A stretch of 64,000 nt of DNA. Source: Halocaridina rubra (taxonomy: Eukaryota > Arthropoda > Malacostraca > Decapoda > Atyidae). Where the stretch lies: the NCBI GenBank assembly GCA_037179515.1, contig JAXCGZ010017001.1, forward strand, positions 143,501 through 207,500, given 5' to 3'. Both the position numbers and the translations under genes were made by a program. Each line of letters starts with the position of its first letter. Positions within the stretch are counted from its first letter, which is position 1. Positions 10,553-27,047 of the stretch are shown in pieces. The notes beneath the pieces were generated by a model that was not told the origin of the DNA, did no database searches, and saw only the letters and a list, made by a program, of their open reading frames with translations.

Positions 10553-11110
10553 TAATGCTTTTATTTATTTATGTATTTGGTTATTTGAAGGAATTAGATT
10601 TAATTTATTTACAAAATTACCAAATATAAATTTTGGAGAAAGAGAGAAACTAAAGGGACTGGACTTTAAGAACAATAAGAATGCATTTTTAAGAGCAGTA
10701 CCGTTGTAATGGCTGTGCTTCTCACTCTCTCGTCCGCCATTTTGTTTAACTGGCTCATTCATTGTGGATGCATACTTTCAACATCAACACGTTGTAAGTG
10801 CTTTGGCTGGATGACCAGCATCGATGGGGCATTCCAGTTAGCCTCTTCTTGATTCAGGAGAGAGCAAATAGATTGTTTAATGCTGTGAAAATGGAAAGAT
10901 GGGAAGAAGAAACGTTGCCCTCTTGTTCTTGTTCTCATTTGCTGGAGTTAAGCTGTTCGACCTTTAGTTGGATATGCGGCCTGAAGTTATCCAGTTACCC
11001 AGATGCAAGCCAACCACAGTAGTAAAGGTAAGCAATACAGCATAGTGTAGTTTTACTATTTTAATTGTTTTAAATTAAGAACTTAGATTATTTTTCAATG
11101 TTTTAGAGTA

Positions 11111-11437
11111 CAGGGGGTCCCCGTTTTAAGTCATACCAAGTTAAATCGTTTCAAGACTACATCAGAGACCAATAAATAATTAATACAGAAATTTTTCAAC
11201 ATACCAGTCATCCAGATGCAAACCAACCACTGTAGTAAAGGTAAGCAATACTGTATAGTGTACTTTAAATAGTTTATGAATTAGATTAAGAACTTAGATT
11301 ATTTTTCTATTTAGTAGAGTATTTATTTTTAGCATTATGTGGGACCTAAGTTGAATTAGGTGTGTTCCAACTTTAGTCGAAATCCGACATAAGTCAGCTG
11401 TCAGGAATGGAACCCTGACGTATAGTGTGGACCCCCG
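11111..11437. mobile_element. 327-bp Tigger-type MITE nested in Tigger-0
   Basis: It begins cagggggtccccgttttaag and ends gtggacccccg. TA flanks both sides (11109-11110 and 11438-11439). It has no coding capacity. It interrupts the 3' region of Tigger-0, which resumes at 11440. Confidence 0.85.
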
Positions 11438-11560
11438 TATTAATTTTTAACATTGATGGGGAATCTAGGTGTGAATATAGATGATTTCCGACTTACGTCA
11501 AACTCCTGTTTAGGTCATTTGTCAGGAACGGAACCCTTACATTAAATGGGGACCCCTGTA

Positions 11561-12803
<1,243 letters not shown>

Positions 12804-12891
12804 GTCAGGATGCTTCTATTCCACGTAAATTGAAATCTATGACATTTGTAGATCCTGCAGCTGGTATAGAAAAACCACCTTATGATTTCAA
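12804..12891 (+). CDS. Host gene exon 2
   Basis: The acceptor is aatcaacag and the donor AA|GTAAGT. Translation across the joins gives GQDASIPRKLKSMTFVD followed by PAAGIEKPPYDFK. Incoming phase 1 and outgoing phase 2 fit both neighbours. The segment is basic then proline-rich, with no recognised domain. Confidence 0.85.
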
Positions 12892-12983
12892 GTAAGTTAT
12901 AATGTGCACCATGATTAGGGAAATATCAATGTTTTCTTGTATTATTACATGATTTTACTTTTCTTCTTCTTCTCTTCTTTATC

Positions 12984-12986
12984 ATC

Positions 12987-13050
<64 letters not shown>
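12984..13050. repeat. (TTA)n microsatellite
   Basis: A trinucleotide tract of about 22 units ending exactly at the terminal repeat of the following DNA transposon. Confidence 0.95.
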
Positions 13051-13051
<1 letters not shown>

Positions 13052-13680
13052 AGACACTCATTATTTTACGAACGAGTTAGGGTCCAGAAGCCTGGTCGTT
13101 AGTAGAATTGTTCATAATTGTGTTTAGCCAAGAAAGTACTGTAGAATACATAAATACATAAATATGCTAAACACAGCTTCTATATAATGCTAAAGTTAAA
13201 AATAAAGTACATGAGTAGTAATGAATTATCAATACAATAATAATAATGTTCATACATTAACACATGGGTTGTTGGACTGGACAGACGTGAACTTTTGCGC
13301 TGATGGATGAGAGATGGTAAGGTGTTGTGGAATTATCTTTTTCTGTAATATAGCAAATTATATTTAGTAAATAGTGATAATAATAATAATAATAATAATG
13401 AGTTGTATTACCTGAAGTACAGTATTGTAATAACAATCAACTTGACAGATGCTAAGATTTTGTGGAGTTACGAATTATATGTTTTTTCCTTATCGAAAAA
13501 TCATTTTATTCAATTAACCATAAAACATAATTAATTTTAATGAAATTTAATATGTGTTGGTAATAATAGGAAATTGTTTCAATAATACAATACAGTACCA
13601 TTTTTCTAAACATCTAGTGAAAGTTTGCAGTGGCATAAGAGAGAACATAAAGTTTATCGGTAATAACACAAATGTTTTTG

Positions 13681-14318
13681 GTTAATAAACTGTAAAACAT
13701 GAATATAATAATGAATTGTAATACTTACAGTAAGAATGAGACATTGTATTAGTACATTCAGTAAACTACTTTACAGTACTAACCTCTTAAACTGGGTAGC
13801 AAAGATTTGAGCTGATGTATGAGACGAGTTAAAGTTCAGCTGTTTCTACACACTCCCATGCTCGAGAGCGGAATGGGGGAAGAGGAAGAGGAGGCAGGGT
13901 ATGGACCAATAGGCAACGGGATGGGTTGTTATAGTATAATAGCAAATATTTTGTTAATAAACCTTAACATGAATTGTAATAATAAATTGTAATATGTACA
14001 ATACTAATTAGGCATTGTATTAGTACATACAGTAAACTACTGTACAACACCAACCTCTTAAACTGGGTAGTGAAGGTTTGAGGTGACGTATTCGACAGCT
14101 TAAAGTTCAGTGGTGTCTACACTACCCTGTGCTTGAGAGCAGAGGAAGGGGAAAAGGAAGAGGAGGCTGCATAAGGACCAGTAGGCAATGGGATGGGTTG
14201 TTGTGATGTAATAGCAGATATTGTTTATTAATAAACCGTAAAACAATAATCATATTGATAAATTGTAATACTGCACATACAATGATAATGAGACATTGTA
14301 ATAGTACATACAGTAAAT
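13681..14318. repeat. 272-bp tandem repeat, about 2.4 copies
   Basis: Units start near 13681, 13953 and 14227. Each carries ttaataaac, taatagtaca-like and aacctcttaaactgggtag blocks (the last at 13781 and 14052). Divergence between units is moderate. Confidence 0.85.
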
Positions 14319-14956
14319 TGGCACCAAAGGTAAGAGGGATAATGTATGCGACGAGGCAAAGCCTTTTCTTGAATCAACACGAGAGACAGCCTTGCCCAAC
14401 GTTGCCACTGGTGTTCCATCTAAATTGTTAAAATTTTTATTTCTTCTGTATGCCTTCCCCTCCTCTTACTAATAACAGTAGACAGCACAGGCACTGCATG
14501 TTTCACATGTTCTATAATACGTTCTCTATCTTTGCATATCGTGTCCACAGTGGAAAAATTCATATTTTTAGTGTGGGCTACATTCACCATTATCGAGTCT
14601 CTTTGATATTGCCAATTTTGTTTCCATTGAAATGGCATGCCTTTTGTCTGAAGTACCAATAACTCATGATTACTACATGATGAGTAAGATATTTCATGGC
14701 AAAAAACCTGATACACAATGGAGTGTCACTGCTATGGGATGCGATCTGAGAACAGACTGGGATAGTGTTGCGACTTACAAGTGCCTGTGCTTTGTTAAAG
14801 GCCGAACGTTGTACTAGGTGCGCTCATCACTGGGCAGAAAGTTTGAAGTTGCTGAAACCTGGATTTGTATGTTTTTTATTATTTAAATTTTTTTTCCCGC
14901 GGACTTTGTTTGTATCTACGAATGCTCGCAACTCGATTGTTCATAAGTAGGGGATT

Positions 14957-14990
14957 ATTATTATTATTATTATTGTTATTATTATTATTA

Positions 14991-15053
<63 letters not shown>
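14957..15053. repeat. (TTA)n microsatellite
   Basis: A near-perfect TTA tract with two substitutions, beginning where a transposon terminal repeat breaks off. Bases 15054-15340 after it show no recognisable gene. Confidence 0.95.
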
Positions 15054-15673
15054 GCCATGCAACAAGCCTATCTGGAAAAAGTCAAAAGACTGTAAACCAG
15101 ATGACTCCAATAGAGGGAGGACTGGGTGATAAAAGAAAAAGAAAAGAGAGAAAAGATTAAGTTATATAAAATGGTAAAGCTCAGTATTGCAATTTTGGCA
15201 TAATTAAAGTTAATTGTGTATGAAATTTATATGCATTAGAGCTAGATGCTGTTTAATTGACCATTTAAACTGTATTGATTCAATATTTATTTTATTGCGA
15301 TAGATTAGATTCTCGGATTTATGAGCTATTGATGTTTGCTGGGGGGCTTACTCCAAGATGAAGCAGGGGGGGGTAAGCCAGCTGTGGCTGTCAGGCCTCA
15401 TAGGATAAGCTTCTTATTTGCTTTCCTTGTGGGTAACCCAAGAAAAGTGGTGAGGGGTAATTGCAGCAGCCCTTTATCTCCAAGGAGCTAAGAGGAGTGA
15501 TTGAGGAACAGAGTAGGTTAAAGAACATGTCCTGTTGAACACCACTGGTAAAAGAGAATGGGCCAACAGAGCCGTGTGCCAGACTCTGTCAAAAGCCTTA
15601 GAAATATCATGGGCGAAGACAGAGGATTCCCCATAGTTCCCCAGAGAAGTTGACTATACTGTACATGAATAAG

Positions 15674-16498
15674 TTAGGACAGGAGGTCAGCAGTGGATCT
15701 TGCCTTGCGGAAGCCGTTCTGGTGATTGGAGATAAGTGAGTTAGATTCAAGACGTTTCAAAAAGTGATTATTGAGCAAAGTTTTGAAAACTTTAATGATA
15801 GAAGAGATTAGGGCAATTGGTCGGTAATTTGAAGGAATAGAGCGGTCACCCTTCTTAGGAACAGATTGTACTAAAGCATGCTTCCAAGATGAAGGATAGA
15901 TAGTGGTTGAGAGAATGAGACAAAAAATATGGCAAAGCACAGGAGCCAGTTCATGTGCAAACTCCTTAAGGAACCCTGCAGGGATACCATCTGGACCAGA
16001 TGCCTTATTTGTCTTTAGCGAGCAAAGAACTTTATGAATTTTGCATGAAGAAAGGATAAGGGAGGGAATAGGGTTAGAGACAGATACAGATTGAGGCACA
16101 GGTGCACTGGCATCATTTATGGAAGAGTTGGCAGAAAAATGAGAGACAATGTGAGTGGTTTTGTTAGTGGGAGAGCAAGCAATAGAGCCATCAGAACGAA
16201 TGAGAGGGGGAAAGTGTGAGTTACAGAGGTGTTTGGCTAAGGACCAGAAACATTTGTTGGCAGGAAAGGAGTTAAGGTCATCAACTTTCCTTCTTATAAA
16301 GGAAGCCTTAGACCATTGAATCTGAGCGGTACAGCGATTCCTAGCTACAATAAAAGCAGAGTAAGGTAAATCAGAAGAAGTCGCTTGGTACGACCGGTGT
16401 GCACGCTTCCTGGCCTGAATAGCCATGGAGCAGGCACGGTCAAACCAAGGATTAGGTGGAGAAATATTTTTCATAGAGGAGGGGATGAATGCCTCCAT
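15674..16498 (-). pseudogene. LINE-A ORF2 fragment: linker and RT fingers
   Basis: The 274-codon frame opens MEAFIPSSMKNISPPNPWFD and runs through IVARNRCTAQIQWSKASFIR to the RT N-terminal motifs NKASGPDGIPAGFLKEF, SVPKKGDRSIPSNYRPIAL and NHQNGFRKARSTADLLS. It ends in the RT fingers; motifs A to C are not in frame. The family enzyme copies element RNA at the nicked target site. This copy cannot make a full RT. Confidence 0.85.
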
Positions 16499-16671
16499 TC
16501 TCGAGGTTATGATCTCGGCAACTTAGAGCTACCTGTTCAGGGGTGCGGGACCGAAAGCTGTAGTCATCCCAGAGGAAGTTACGCAAATCTTCACGTTGGG
16601 TATGCTCAAAGTGCCAAAGGCGGTGCTGAGTAGGAGGACTTGATGGAGGGGGAGCAAAAATGGAAGAGACT

Positions 16672-16883
16672 GATATCACAGAGTGGCCAGATTTACCAAG
16701 AGGGGAAAACTCAGAACAAGAGTAGTTTGAAGGGTTAGTAGTAAGAAATAGGTCAAGAGTGTTGGTTTCATATTTGTGATATCACAGAGTGGTCAGATTT
16801 ACCAAGAGGAGAAAACTCAGAACAAGAGTAGTTTGAAGGGTTAGAAGTAAGAAATAGGTCGAGAGTGTTGGTTTCATATTTGT
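16672..16883 (-). repeat. 106-bp tandem duplication in the LINE-A endonuclease
   Basis: gatatcacagagtgg occurs at 16672 and 16778, and both units run through ttggtttcatatttgt. The duplication is not a multiple of three and covers the endonuclease SDH motif twice, shifting the downstream frame. Confidence 0.92.
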
Positions 16884-17487
16884 GTCGATCGGGAATAATA
16901 TGAGAAGGATGTTTGATAATTTGCTCCAAATCATGGGTAATAGAGAAAGCAAGGGCCTCACTTCCTCGCACATCATTGTGAGAAGAATTAGGCCACTCAC
17001 AGAGGTGTACATTGAAGTCTCCAATATAGAAAACTTCGGCATGTGGGTGAGAAGAGAGTAAGGACTCATGGCAAGAGGACAGATATTCAAAGAAAGACTG
17101 ACAGTCAGTGACGTTTGGAGAACAATAGCAGAAGCAAAGGAATATAGTGGTAGTGGAATGATAGATTTTTAGCCAGAGAAAATCAAAGTCAGGAGATTGA
17201 AGGTCCATGAAGTACTCTTTGGGTTGGAATATGAGTTGAAGACTCTTCCAGAAAAGTGTCTTCAATCATATATTTTTTTCAAACCTTGAAAAATCACCAA
17301 GGCATAAAGTTCACAACAATCTTTGCTAAAGACACTTTTCTTGAAAAAGATTCTTGGACCTCGCTGGAAGTGGAACTTCCCGGTCTTTATCTTTATATTT
17401 TTTTCATCAAGGAATACATTGAGTAGGTTTTTTGTTTGTATTTATGAATGTTCGTTAGCCGGTTGTTCGTAAGTAGGGTAGTGTCTG

Positions 17488-17898
17488 TATTAAGATCCTA
17501 TGTTGTTGTTTACTGTTTTATTTGTTGCTGTTAATCCCCATTCGAATGGAGGTAGATACTGACAGGTTGGAGCTGGGGAGTTAAGTCTAGATAGGAATTT
17601 AAGTTCACTTAAAAGTATTTTAAGAGAATTAAATCAGAATGTGGTGTAGTATCAATGTGGACACCTCCCAGCCCTACTGAGCTATCAGAAGAGAATTGGC
17701 AAGTTATCTTAATGATGCCTGTCATCATTATAGAAGAATGCACTGCAAACAACAACCATATGCCAACAACACACCATACACTCCCTTGAAAGCTGTGTGG
17801 GCAAGGCCAGGATCAGCAATTGGTTTTCTTATGGATATGGGGCTGTTTGACCAGGCAGCATAAGGAACTACAACAACTTAAATTTGTATTTTTTTCAG
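17488..17898 (+). other. End of intron 2
   Basis: Intronic DNA with a short SINE-B-like tail near 17535-17600 (gttggagctggggagttaa, also seen at 29510). It ends with a strong polypyrimidine tract before exon 3. Confidence 0.5.
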
Positions 17899-18038
17899 AC
17901 CTGAAGTGCCAGTCCCTGTTCGTGTAATGGAGGAGAAACCTCCCAAACCTGGAAAATCCAAGAAGGGAAAGCAGTATGATCCTCAAGATGTTCCCCAGAG
18001 ACGTGTCAGCTTTGTTGATGACTTAAATAGATCAAATG
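17899..18038 (+). CDS. Host gene exon 3, carries RVSF motif
   Basis: The acceptor is a strong T-rich tttttttcag and the donor ATG|GTAGGT. The peptide reads PEVPVPVRVMEEKPPKPGKS, then basic KKGKQYDPQDVPQ, then RRVSFVDDLNRS. RVSF (18002-18013) matches the canonical RVxF docking motif for protein phosphatase 1, with basic residues before and acidic residues after it, and RRVS also fits a PKA site. This pairing is known from PP1 regulatory subunits; a function here is inference. Confidence 0.88.
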
Positions 18039-18207
18039 GTAGGTGATAGCAGTATTCTAATAGTAGATGGTAATTGCTTTCAAATGGGAGATGATAGCAA
18101 TGCTTACAATTTAGTAGGTCATGCATCATGCTCATTAACCTACATAATAAAAACTGTTTATCATTTGAGAAAAAGGCCTTTATTTTTGCATAATTTTATA
18201 TTTTTTT

Positions 18208-18208
<1 letters not shown>

Positions 18209-18296
<88 letters not shown>
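18209..18296. repeat. (TA)n microsatellite
   Basis: A TA tract lying directly against the end of the DNA transposon copy that starts at 18297. Confidence 0.98.
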
Positions 18297-18299
<3 letters not shown>

Positions 18300-18937
18300 C
18301 ACCTAACGTCGTTAATTGGTTCCAGGAGAGACGACTTAAGTCAAAAACGACTTATATTGAATTAGCTTGTCTCTAGGCTAGCCTGGATATACAGATTTAC
18401 TGTAGTAGTAGTATAGTTGGTTGGGATATGCCTTTTGCAACGGCTCCCAAGTCTTGGTTGTGCTTTGCTAAATTGTTTGTGCGGTTTTTATTATTTGATT
18501 TCTTTTTCAACAAATTCTTTTTATACATTTTTTTCCTTCTTTGACGTCTTTTTCACTACAATATCTATATAACAATATATCAGCAATTATTTCAATTTTC
18601 TTTTCTATATATTGTTGTGCTAAAAAAGCTATATTCTGTTCTTATTTGTGAATATGCTTCACAAAATAGTAGAAAATGTTCTAGGCTCTCTTCACATTGT
18701 TCACACGTTGGGCAGGTATCTTTATTTTTAAATTTATGTACAGTAAACAAATTAATGAACTCTATTATGCCGTTGGCAACAGGCTTAGCATGGGGGCCAG
18801 TGTTGCCAGATAAAGCGGATGTTTTATTTTCAAATGTATGGTACATTTTCAGATATACAGTGATCCCTCGTTTATCACGAGGGTTAGGTTCCAGGACCCG
18901 TCGCGATAGGTAAATTTTCATGAAGTAGGAACACCTT

Positions 18938-19090
<153 letters not shown>

Positions 19091-19296
19091 AATTATTGTG
19101 ACACCAGGATGGACCAAAAACTGATAAAATAAAACAGCCTTTATCAGGCTGTAAAGAGAAACAGATGGAGAGTGTAATGACCTGTCAGATGTGAAGGGAT
19201 CATAAAAGATGTGTAATGAATATCCAGCTCTCTGCTGGGTTTTAATATTACTCTCATGATGTCTATTCCAAAAATTCTCCTTAGATCTTATTATTA

Positions 19297-19343
<47 letters not shown>

Positions 19344-19376
19344 AATAATTTTCCTTTGATGATGATTTTGGAGATG

Positions 19377-19408
<32 letters not shown>

Positions 19409-19481
19409 GAATTTGTAATTAAACCATTATTTTTACAATAAATAACGTAGTTTTGGTTGAATGAACAAGAGTTGATAAAAG

Positions 19482-19581
<100 letters not shown>

Positions 19582-19788
19582 CCCCCTCCAACATTCTATT
19601 CTACCCAACCCCCCACACTCTCTTTGTCCCAGCCAACTAAGGAGGGGCACTGTACACAGTTATTAAAGTAAATAAACCAACAGATGTACAAACAATGATG
19701 AGCCCTTAATAATAATAATAATAATAATGATAATAATGATGATGATAATAATCTCCACAATCATCATCAAAGGAAAATTATTGTTGCC

Positions 19789-19833
<45 letters not shown>

Positions 19834-20272
19834 ATCTAAGCAGAATTATTGGAATAGACATCATGAAAGTAATGCAGAGGTATATTAAAACCCAGCAGAG
19901 AGCTGGATATTCATTACGCATCTTTTATAATCCCTTCACATCTGACACGTCATTACACTCTCCATCTCTGATTCTCTTTACAGCCTGATAAAGGCTGTTT
20001 TATTTTATTATTTTTTGGCCCATCCTGGTGACACAATAATCTTAAAAAAAAAAAAATTGCGAGAGGTGAATCGCGATAGAGCGAGGGATTACTGTATATT
20101 AATTACAAGATGGTAGTACTGTAATTTAAATAAAAATGTACTTCATCTTTAAGATACTTGAAATAACTTACCAGCTTACATGTATATTGTTTATATTTAT
20201 CATTTCTCTCATTTATGTATTCTGGCAACTCTGATGGTGGCAGTGAAGACGTGGATGCATACATTTTGTCAC

Positions 20273-20949
20273 ACTTAGCTATGTGCTTTTTCAAGTGCGG
20301 ATTCCAAAAGGGGGCTGCATATTCGAGTTTTGGCCTCACATAGGTTACATAAATATTTCTGAACATTTCCTTGTCCATGTAGCCTTCAGGCACATGGACA
20401 AGGAAATGTTAAGAAATATTTATGTAACCTATGTGAGGCCAAAACTCGAATATGCAGCCCCCTTTTGGAATCCGCACTTGAAAAAGCACATAGCTAAGCT
20501 TGAAAAAGTTCAAAGACATGCCACGAAACTGGTGCCAGAAATACGCAATCTCAGTTATGATGAGAGGCTGAGGGAATTAGACTTGCCATCACTCGAAGCT
20601 AGAAGAGTAAGGGGGGATATGGTGACAGTCTTTAAATTCCTTCATGGTTATGATAGAGTGGATAGGGATCGATATTTCGATATGGCTGGCTCTAGAACTA
20701 GAGGTCATAGTTTGAAGCTTCGGAAGAAAACTTGTTTGCAGGATGTAAGGAAATACTTTTTCAGTGTAAGAGTAGTTGATAATTGGAATTGGCTAAGCGA
20801 GGAGGTAGTTAATGCTATCTCAATCCATAGTTTTAAGGACAGGTATGATAAGTATCACTAAGTCTAAAAATGGAACCGATCAGGAGACGGGAAGATACGA
20901 GCTTTGGGCTCTTTCCCGTAAACACAATTAGGTAATCACAATTAGGTAA
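20273..20949 (+). mobile_element. LINE-B insertion with inverted 5' end
   Basis: The + part (20390-20860) encodes the CR1-type post-RT region: [40 protein letters not shown] and DNWNWLSEEVVNAISIHSFK. It ends with acaattaggtaatcac repeats. The first 112 bp are the same sequence in reverse orientation. tcac lies on both sides and once in the empty site in copy R near 25915, supporting target-primed integration with 5' inversion. Confidence 0.88.
20274..20498. repeat. Near-perfect 110-bp inverted repeat
   Basis: The left arm is 20274-20384 and the right arm 20389-20498, with a few-base centre near 20386. Only about two mismatches were seen (for example ctgaac against cttaac). The arms are LINE-B coding sequence. 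Confidence 0.93.
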
Positions 20950-21059
20950 TCACTTCCGTATCAGCTGAATCACCCTCACATGCTATTTCCCTGACAATAT
21001 TATATTAAAAATATTTTTGCTGTTTATTCTTAATGCTTTTTTTTTTCTTATTCGTATTC

Positions 21060-21064
21060 TTCTT

Positions 21065-21123
<59 letters not shown>

Positions 21124-21259
21124 AATTCTTATGACGAGTGACGATGCCTAACGGTAGATATTAGAACTACTGTACGTATTTTGATAAGATACTTATATGC
21201 TTTTATTCTTATTCGATAAAAGCAAATGCCTGCTGCATTCTTATTCTTATTCGTATTAA

Positions 21260-21310
<51 letters not shown>

Positions 21311-21562
21311 TGTTATTATGACAAGTGACGATGCCTAACGGTAGATATTAGAACTATTGTACGTATTTTAATAAGATATTTATATGCTTTCATTCTTCTT
21401 TATTGTACAATAACATGATTTTATGTGCTTTTGTTTATATTTATAGCATTGGGATTCATATCCTCGAACAAAGAAAATCCTTTTCGATAAATGCAAGTGC
21501 CTGCTGCATTCTTATTCTTATTCTTATTCTTATTTGTATTCTTATTATTATTACTATTATTA

Positions 21563-21599
<37 letters not shown>

Positions 21600-21805
21600 T
21601 ATTATTATGACGAGTGACGACGCCTAACGGTAGACATTGCAACTACGGTACATATTTTAATGAGATTGTATATGCTTTTATTCTTATTTATTGTACAATA
21701 ACATGATTTTATGTGCTTTTGTTTTTATTTATAGCATTGGGATCCATATCCTCGAACAAAGAAAGTCCTTTTCGATAAATGCAAATGCCTGCTGCATTCT
21801 TATTC

Positions 21806-21857
<52 letters not shown>

Positions 21858-22030
21858 GACGAGTGACGACGCCTAACGGTAGATATTGGAACTACTCTAT
21901 GTATTTTAATAAGATTTTATATGCTTTTATTCTTATTTATTGTACAATAACATGATTTTATGTGCTTTTGTTTTTATTTATTGTACAGTAACATGATTTC
22001 ATGTGCTTTTTCTGGTTTTCTAGTGATATT
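21060..22030. repeat. Tandem blocks with (TTC)n, (TTATTC)n and (TTA)n in copy L
   Basis: A block carrying gacgatgcctaacggtagat recurs near 21139, 21325, 21615 and 21865. Each is preceded by a variable TTA or TTATTC tract and followed by tgtacaataacatgatttta. Copy R has matching blocks near 24733, 24945 and 25171 without the long tracts. The apparent proteins here are shadows. Confidence 0.85.
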
Positions 22031-22172
22031 ATGATTCCAATATTTGTAGCAGACAGATGTAAAGTTGATTATACTGGCGAAAACTATTTTTTTTTGTTTT
22101 ATTTTTCCATATATTTTTTTGAAAACCGACGTATAATCGAGAACGACTTAACTCAAAACAACCTAAGCCAAG

Positions 22173-23366
<1,194 letters not shown>

Positions 23367-23566
23367 AGAAAAAAAAAAAAAAAAAAAACTTTATTTCCAT
23401 TTCAATACAATGGGTATTTGTCAGTCAGGGCAAGCCCCAACCCCCCACTGTGGTGTCCAACCACAGCAGTTCCTGCCAGTAAACAGCTTAAACTCTCGGT
23501 CTTGGACGGGAACCGATCTTTCGACCTCGCGAATGCAAAGCCAGCGCGTTACCACTGTACTAGCCA

Positions 23567-23568
<2 letters not shown>
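23367..23568 (-). mobile_element. SINE-A copy 2
   Basis: It has the same head (ctagtacagtggtaacgc on the minus strand), B-box-like and body sequence as the 10341 copy, but its tail is poly-T on the minus strand. It truncates FB2 on its left and meets a (TA)n tract on its right. Confidence 0.83.

Positions 23569-23650
<82 letters not shown>
23569..23650. repeat. (TA)n microsatellite
   Basis: A TA tract of about 41 units between SINE-A copy 2 and a GC-richer segment. Confidence 0.97.
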
Positions 23651-26778
<3,128 letters not shown>

Positions 26779-26796
26779 ATTTGTTTTAATTTGCAG

Positions 26797-27024
26797 TGAG
26801 AACCCAGCCAAAAGCTATGAAACTTGAATTCGAGAGTGATTCTGAAGATCCTCTGTATTCAACAGTGAAGCATAAAACACCAAATTTTAATGTGCAGAGC
26901 TCAAATATAGATAAACAGAAAGAGGAAAGTGAGAAGTCGGGCAGGGATGGTGCTCTCAAAAAATTTGGTAAAGGCAGTTCAAAGGCTAAACTTATGCAGG
27001 GTCTTGATAATCAAGCATTTGTTG
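26797..27024 (+). CDS. Host gene exon 4
   Basis: The acceptor ttttaatttgcag lies only 21 bp after a (TA)n tract, and the donor is TTG|GTGAGT. The 76 codons are hydrophilic: [18 protein letters not shown], then a Lys/Ser-rich part with [20 protein letters not shown], ending [11 protein letters not shown]. The layout suggests a disordered, phosphorylatable linker. The Tigger-1 transposon begins 23 bp beyond the donor. Confidence 0.88.
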
Positions 27025-27047
27025 GTGAGTTTTACATTGTTCTCATA

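Larger units (their letters stand above)
7990..10640 (+). repeat. Amplified Tigger 5' subterminal repeat, about 185-bp unit
   Basis: Copies of a block containing gaggttggcagaagaatagt and a tgtatttggttatttga segment occur near 8040, 8190, 9740, 9927, 10109 and 10295, with a partial copy after 10553. Adjacent copies are 183-187 bp apart. Tigger-1 and Tigger-2 each carry this block once. A LINE (about 8331-9290) and a SINE (10341-10552) interrupt the array. Confidence 0.8.
7887..11558 (+). mobile_element. Tigger-0: pogo-type DNA transposon with nested insertions
   Basis: The element starts caggacgtccccgtaaaatg and ends ggggacccctg, flanked on both sides by TA (7885-7886 and 11559-11560), the pogo/Tc1 target duplication. 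The LINE-A it entered reads on across the gap when compared with 57400-57430. Only the start of the transposase remains (near 10796: LWLDDQHRWGIPVSLFLIQE); the rest has been deleted. Inside it lie an amplified 5' subterminal repeat, a LINE 3' end, a SINE-A and a smaller Tigger MITE. Confidence 0.85.
15340..17270 (-). mobile_element. LINE-A copy (Jockey-like), 5'-truncated
   Basis: The minus strand carries an APE endonuclease part (17213-16680: MDLQSPDFDFLW, FYIGDFNVH, LGKSDHSVI), a linker, and the first half of the RT (16498-15674). Damaged RT follows to about 15510 (VFAHDISKAFDRVW). It lacks the first part of the endonuclease and all of the RT catalytic YxDD region. A block at 15340-15510 also occurs inverted at 41925-42095, so the 3' end may be a separate repeat. 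Confidence 0.82.
13051..17487. mobile_element. DNA transposon with cagacact termini, containing a LINE-A
   Basis: The left end reads cagacactcattattttacg; the right end reads cgtaagtagggtagtgtctg, followed by TA. Adjacent inner parts (acgaacgagttagggtccag at the left, gccggttgttcgtaagtagg at the right) extend the inverted repeat. A related left end lies at 40294. A second, damaged right-end sequence at 14905-14955 means this may be two copies rather than one. No transposase was recognised. The interior holds a 272-bp tandem repeat, (TTA)n and a minus-strand LINE-A. Confidence 0.55.

Noticed and set aside
13051..17487. Firm call of one single transposon over the whole interval
   Set aside because: A second, damaged right-end sequence near 14905-14955 leaves open that two copies are present, so confidence was kept low.
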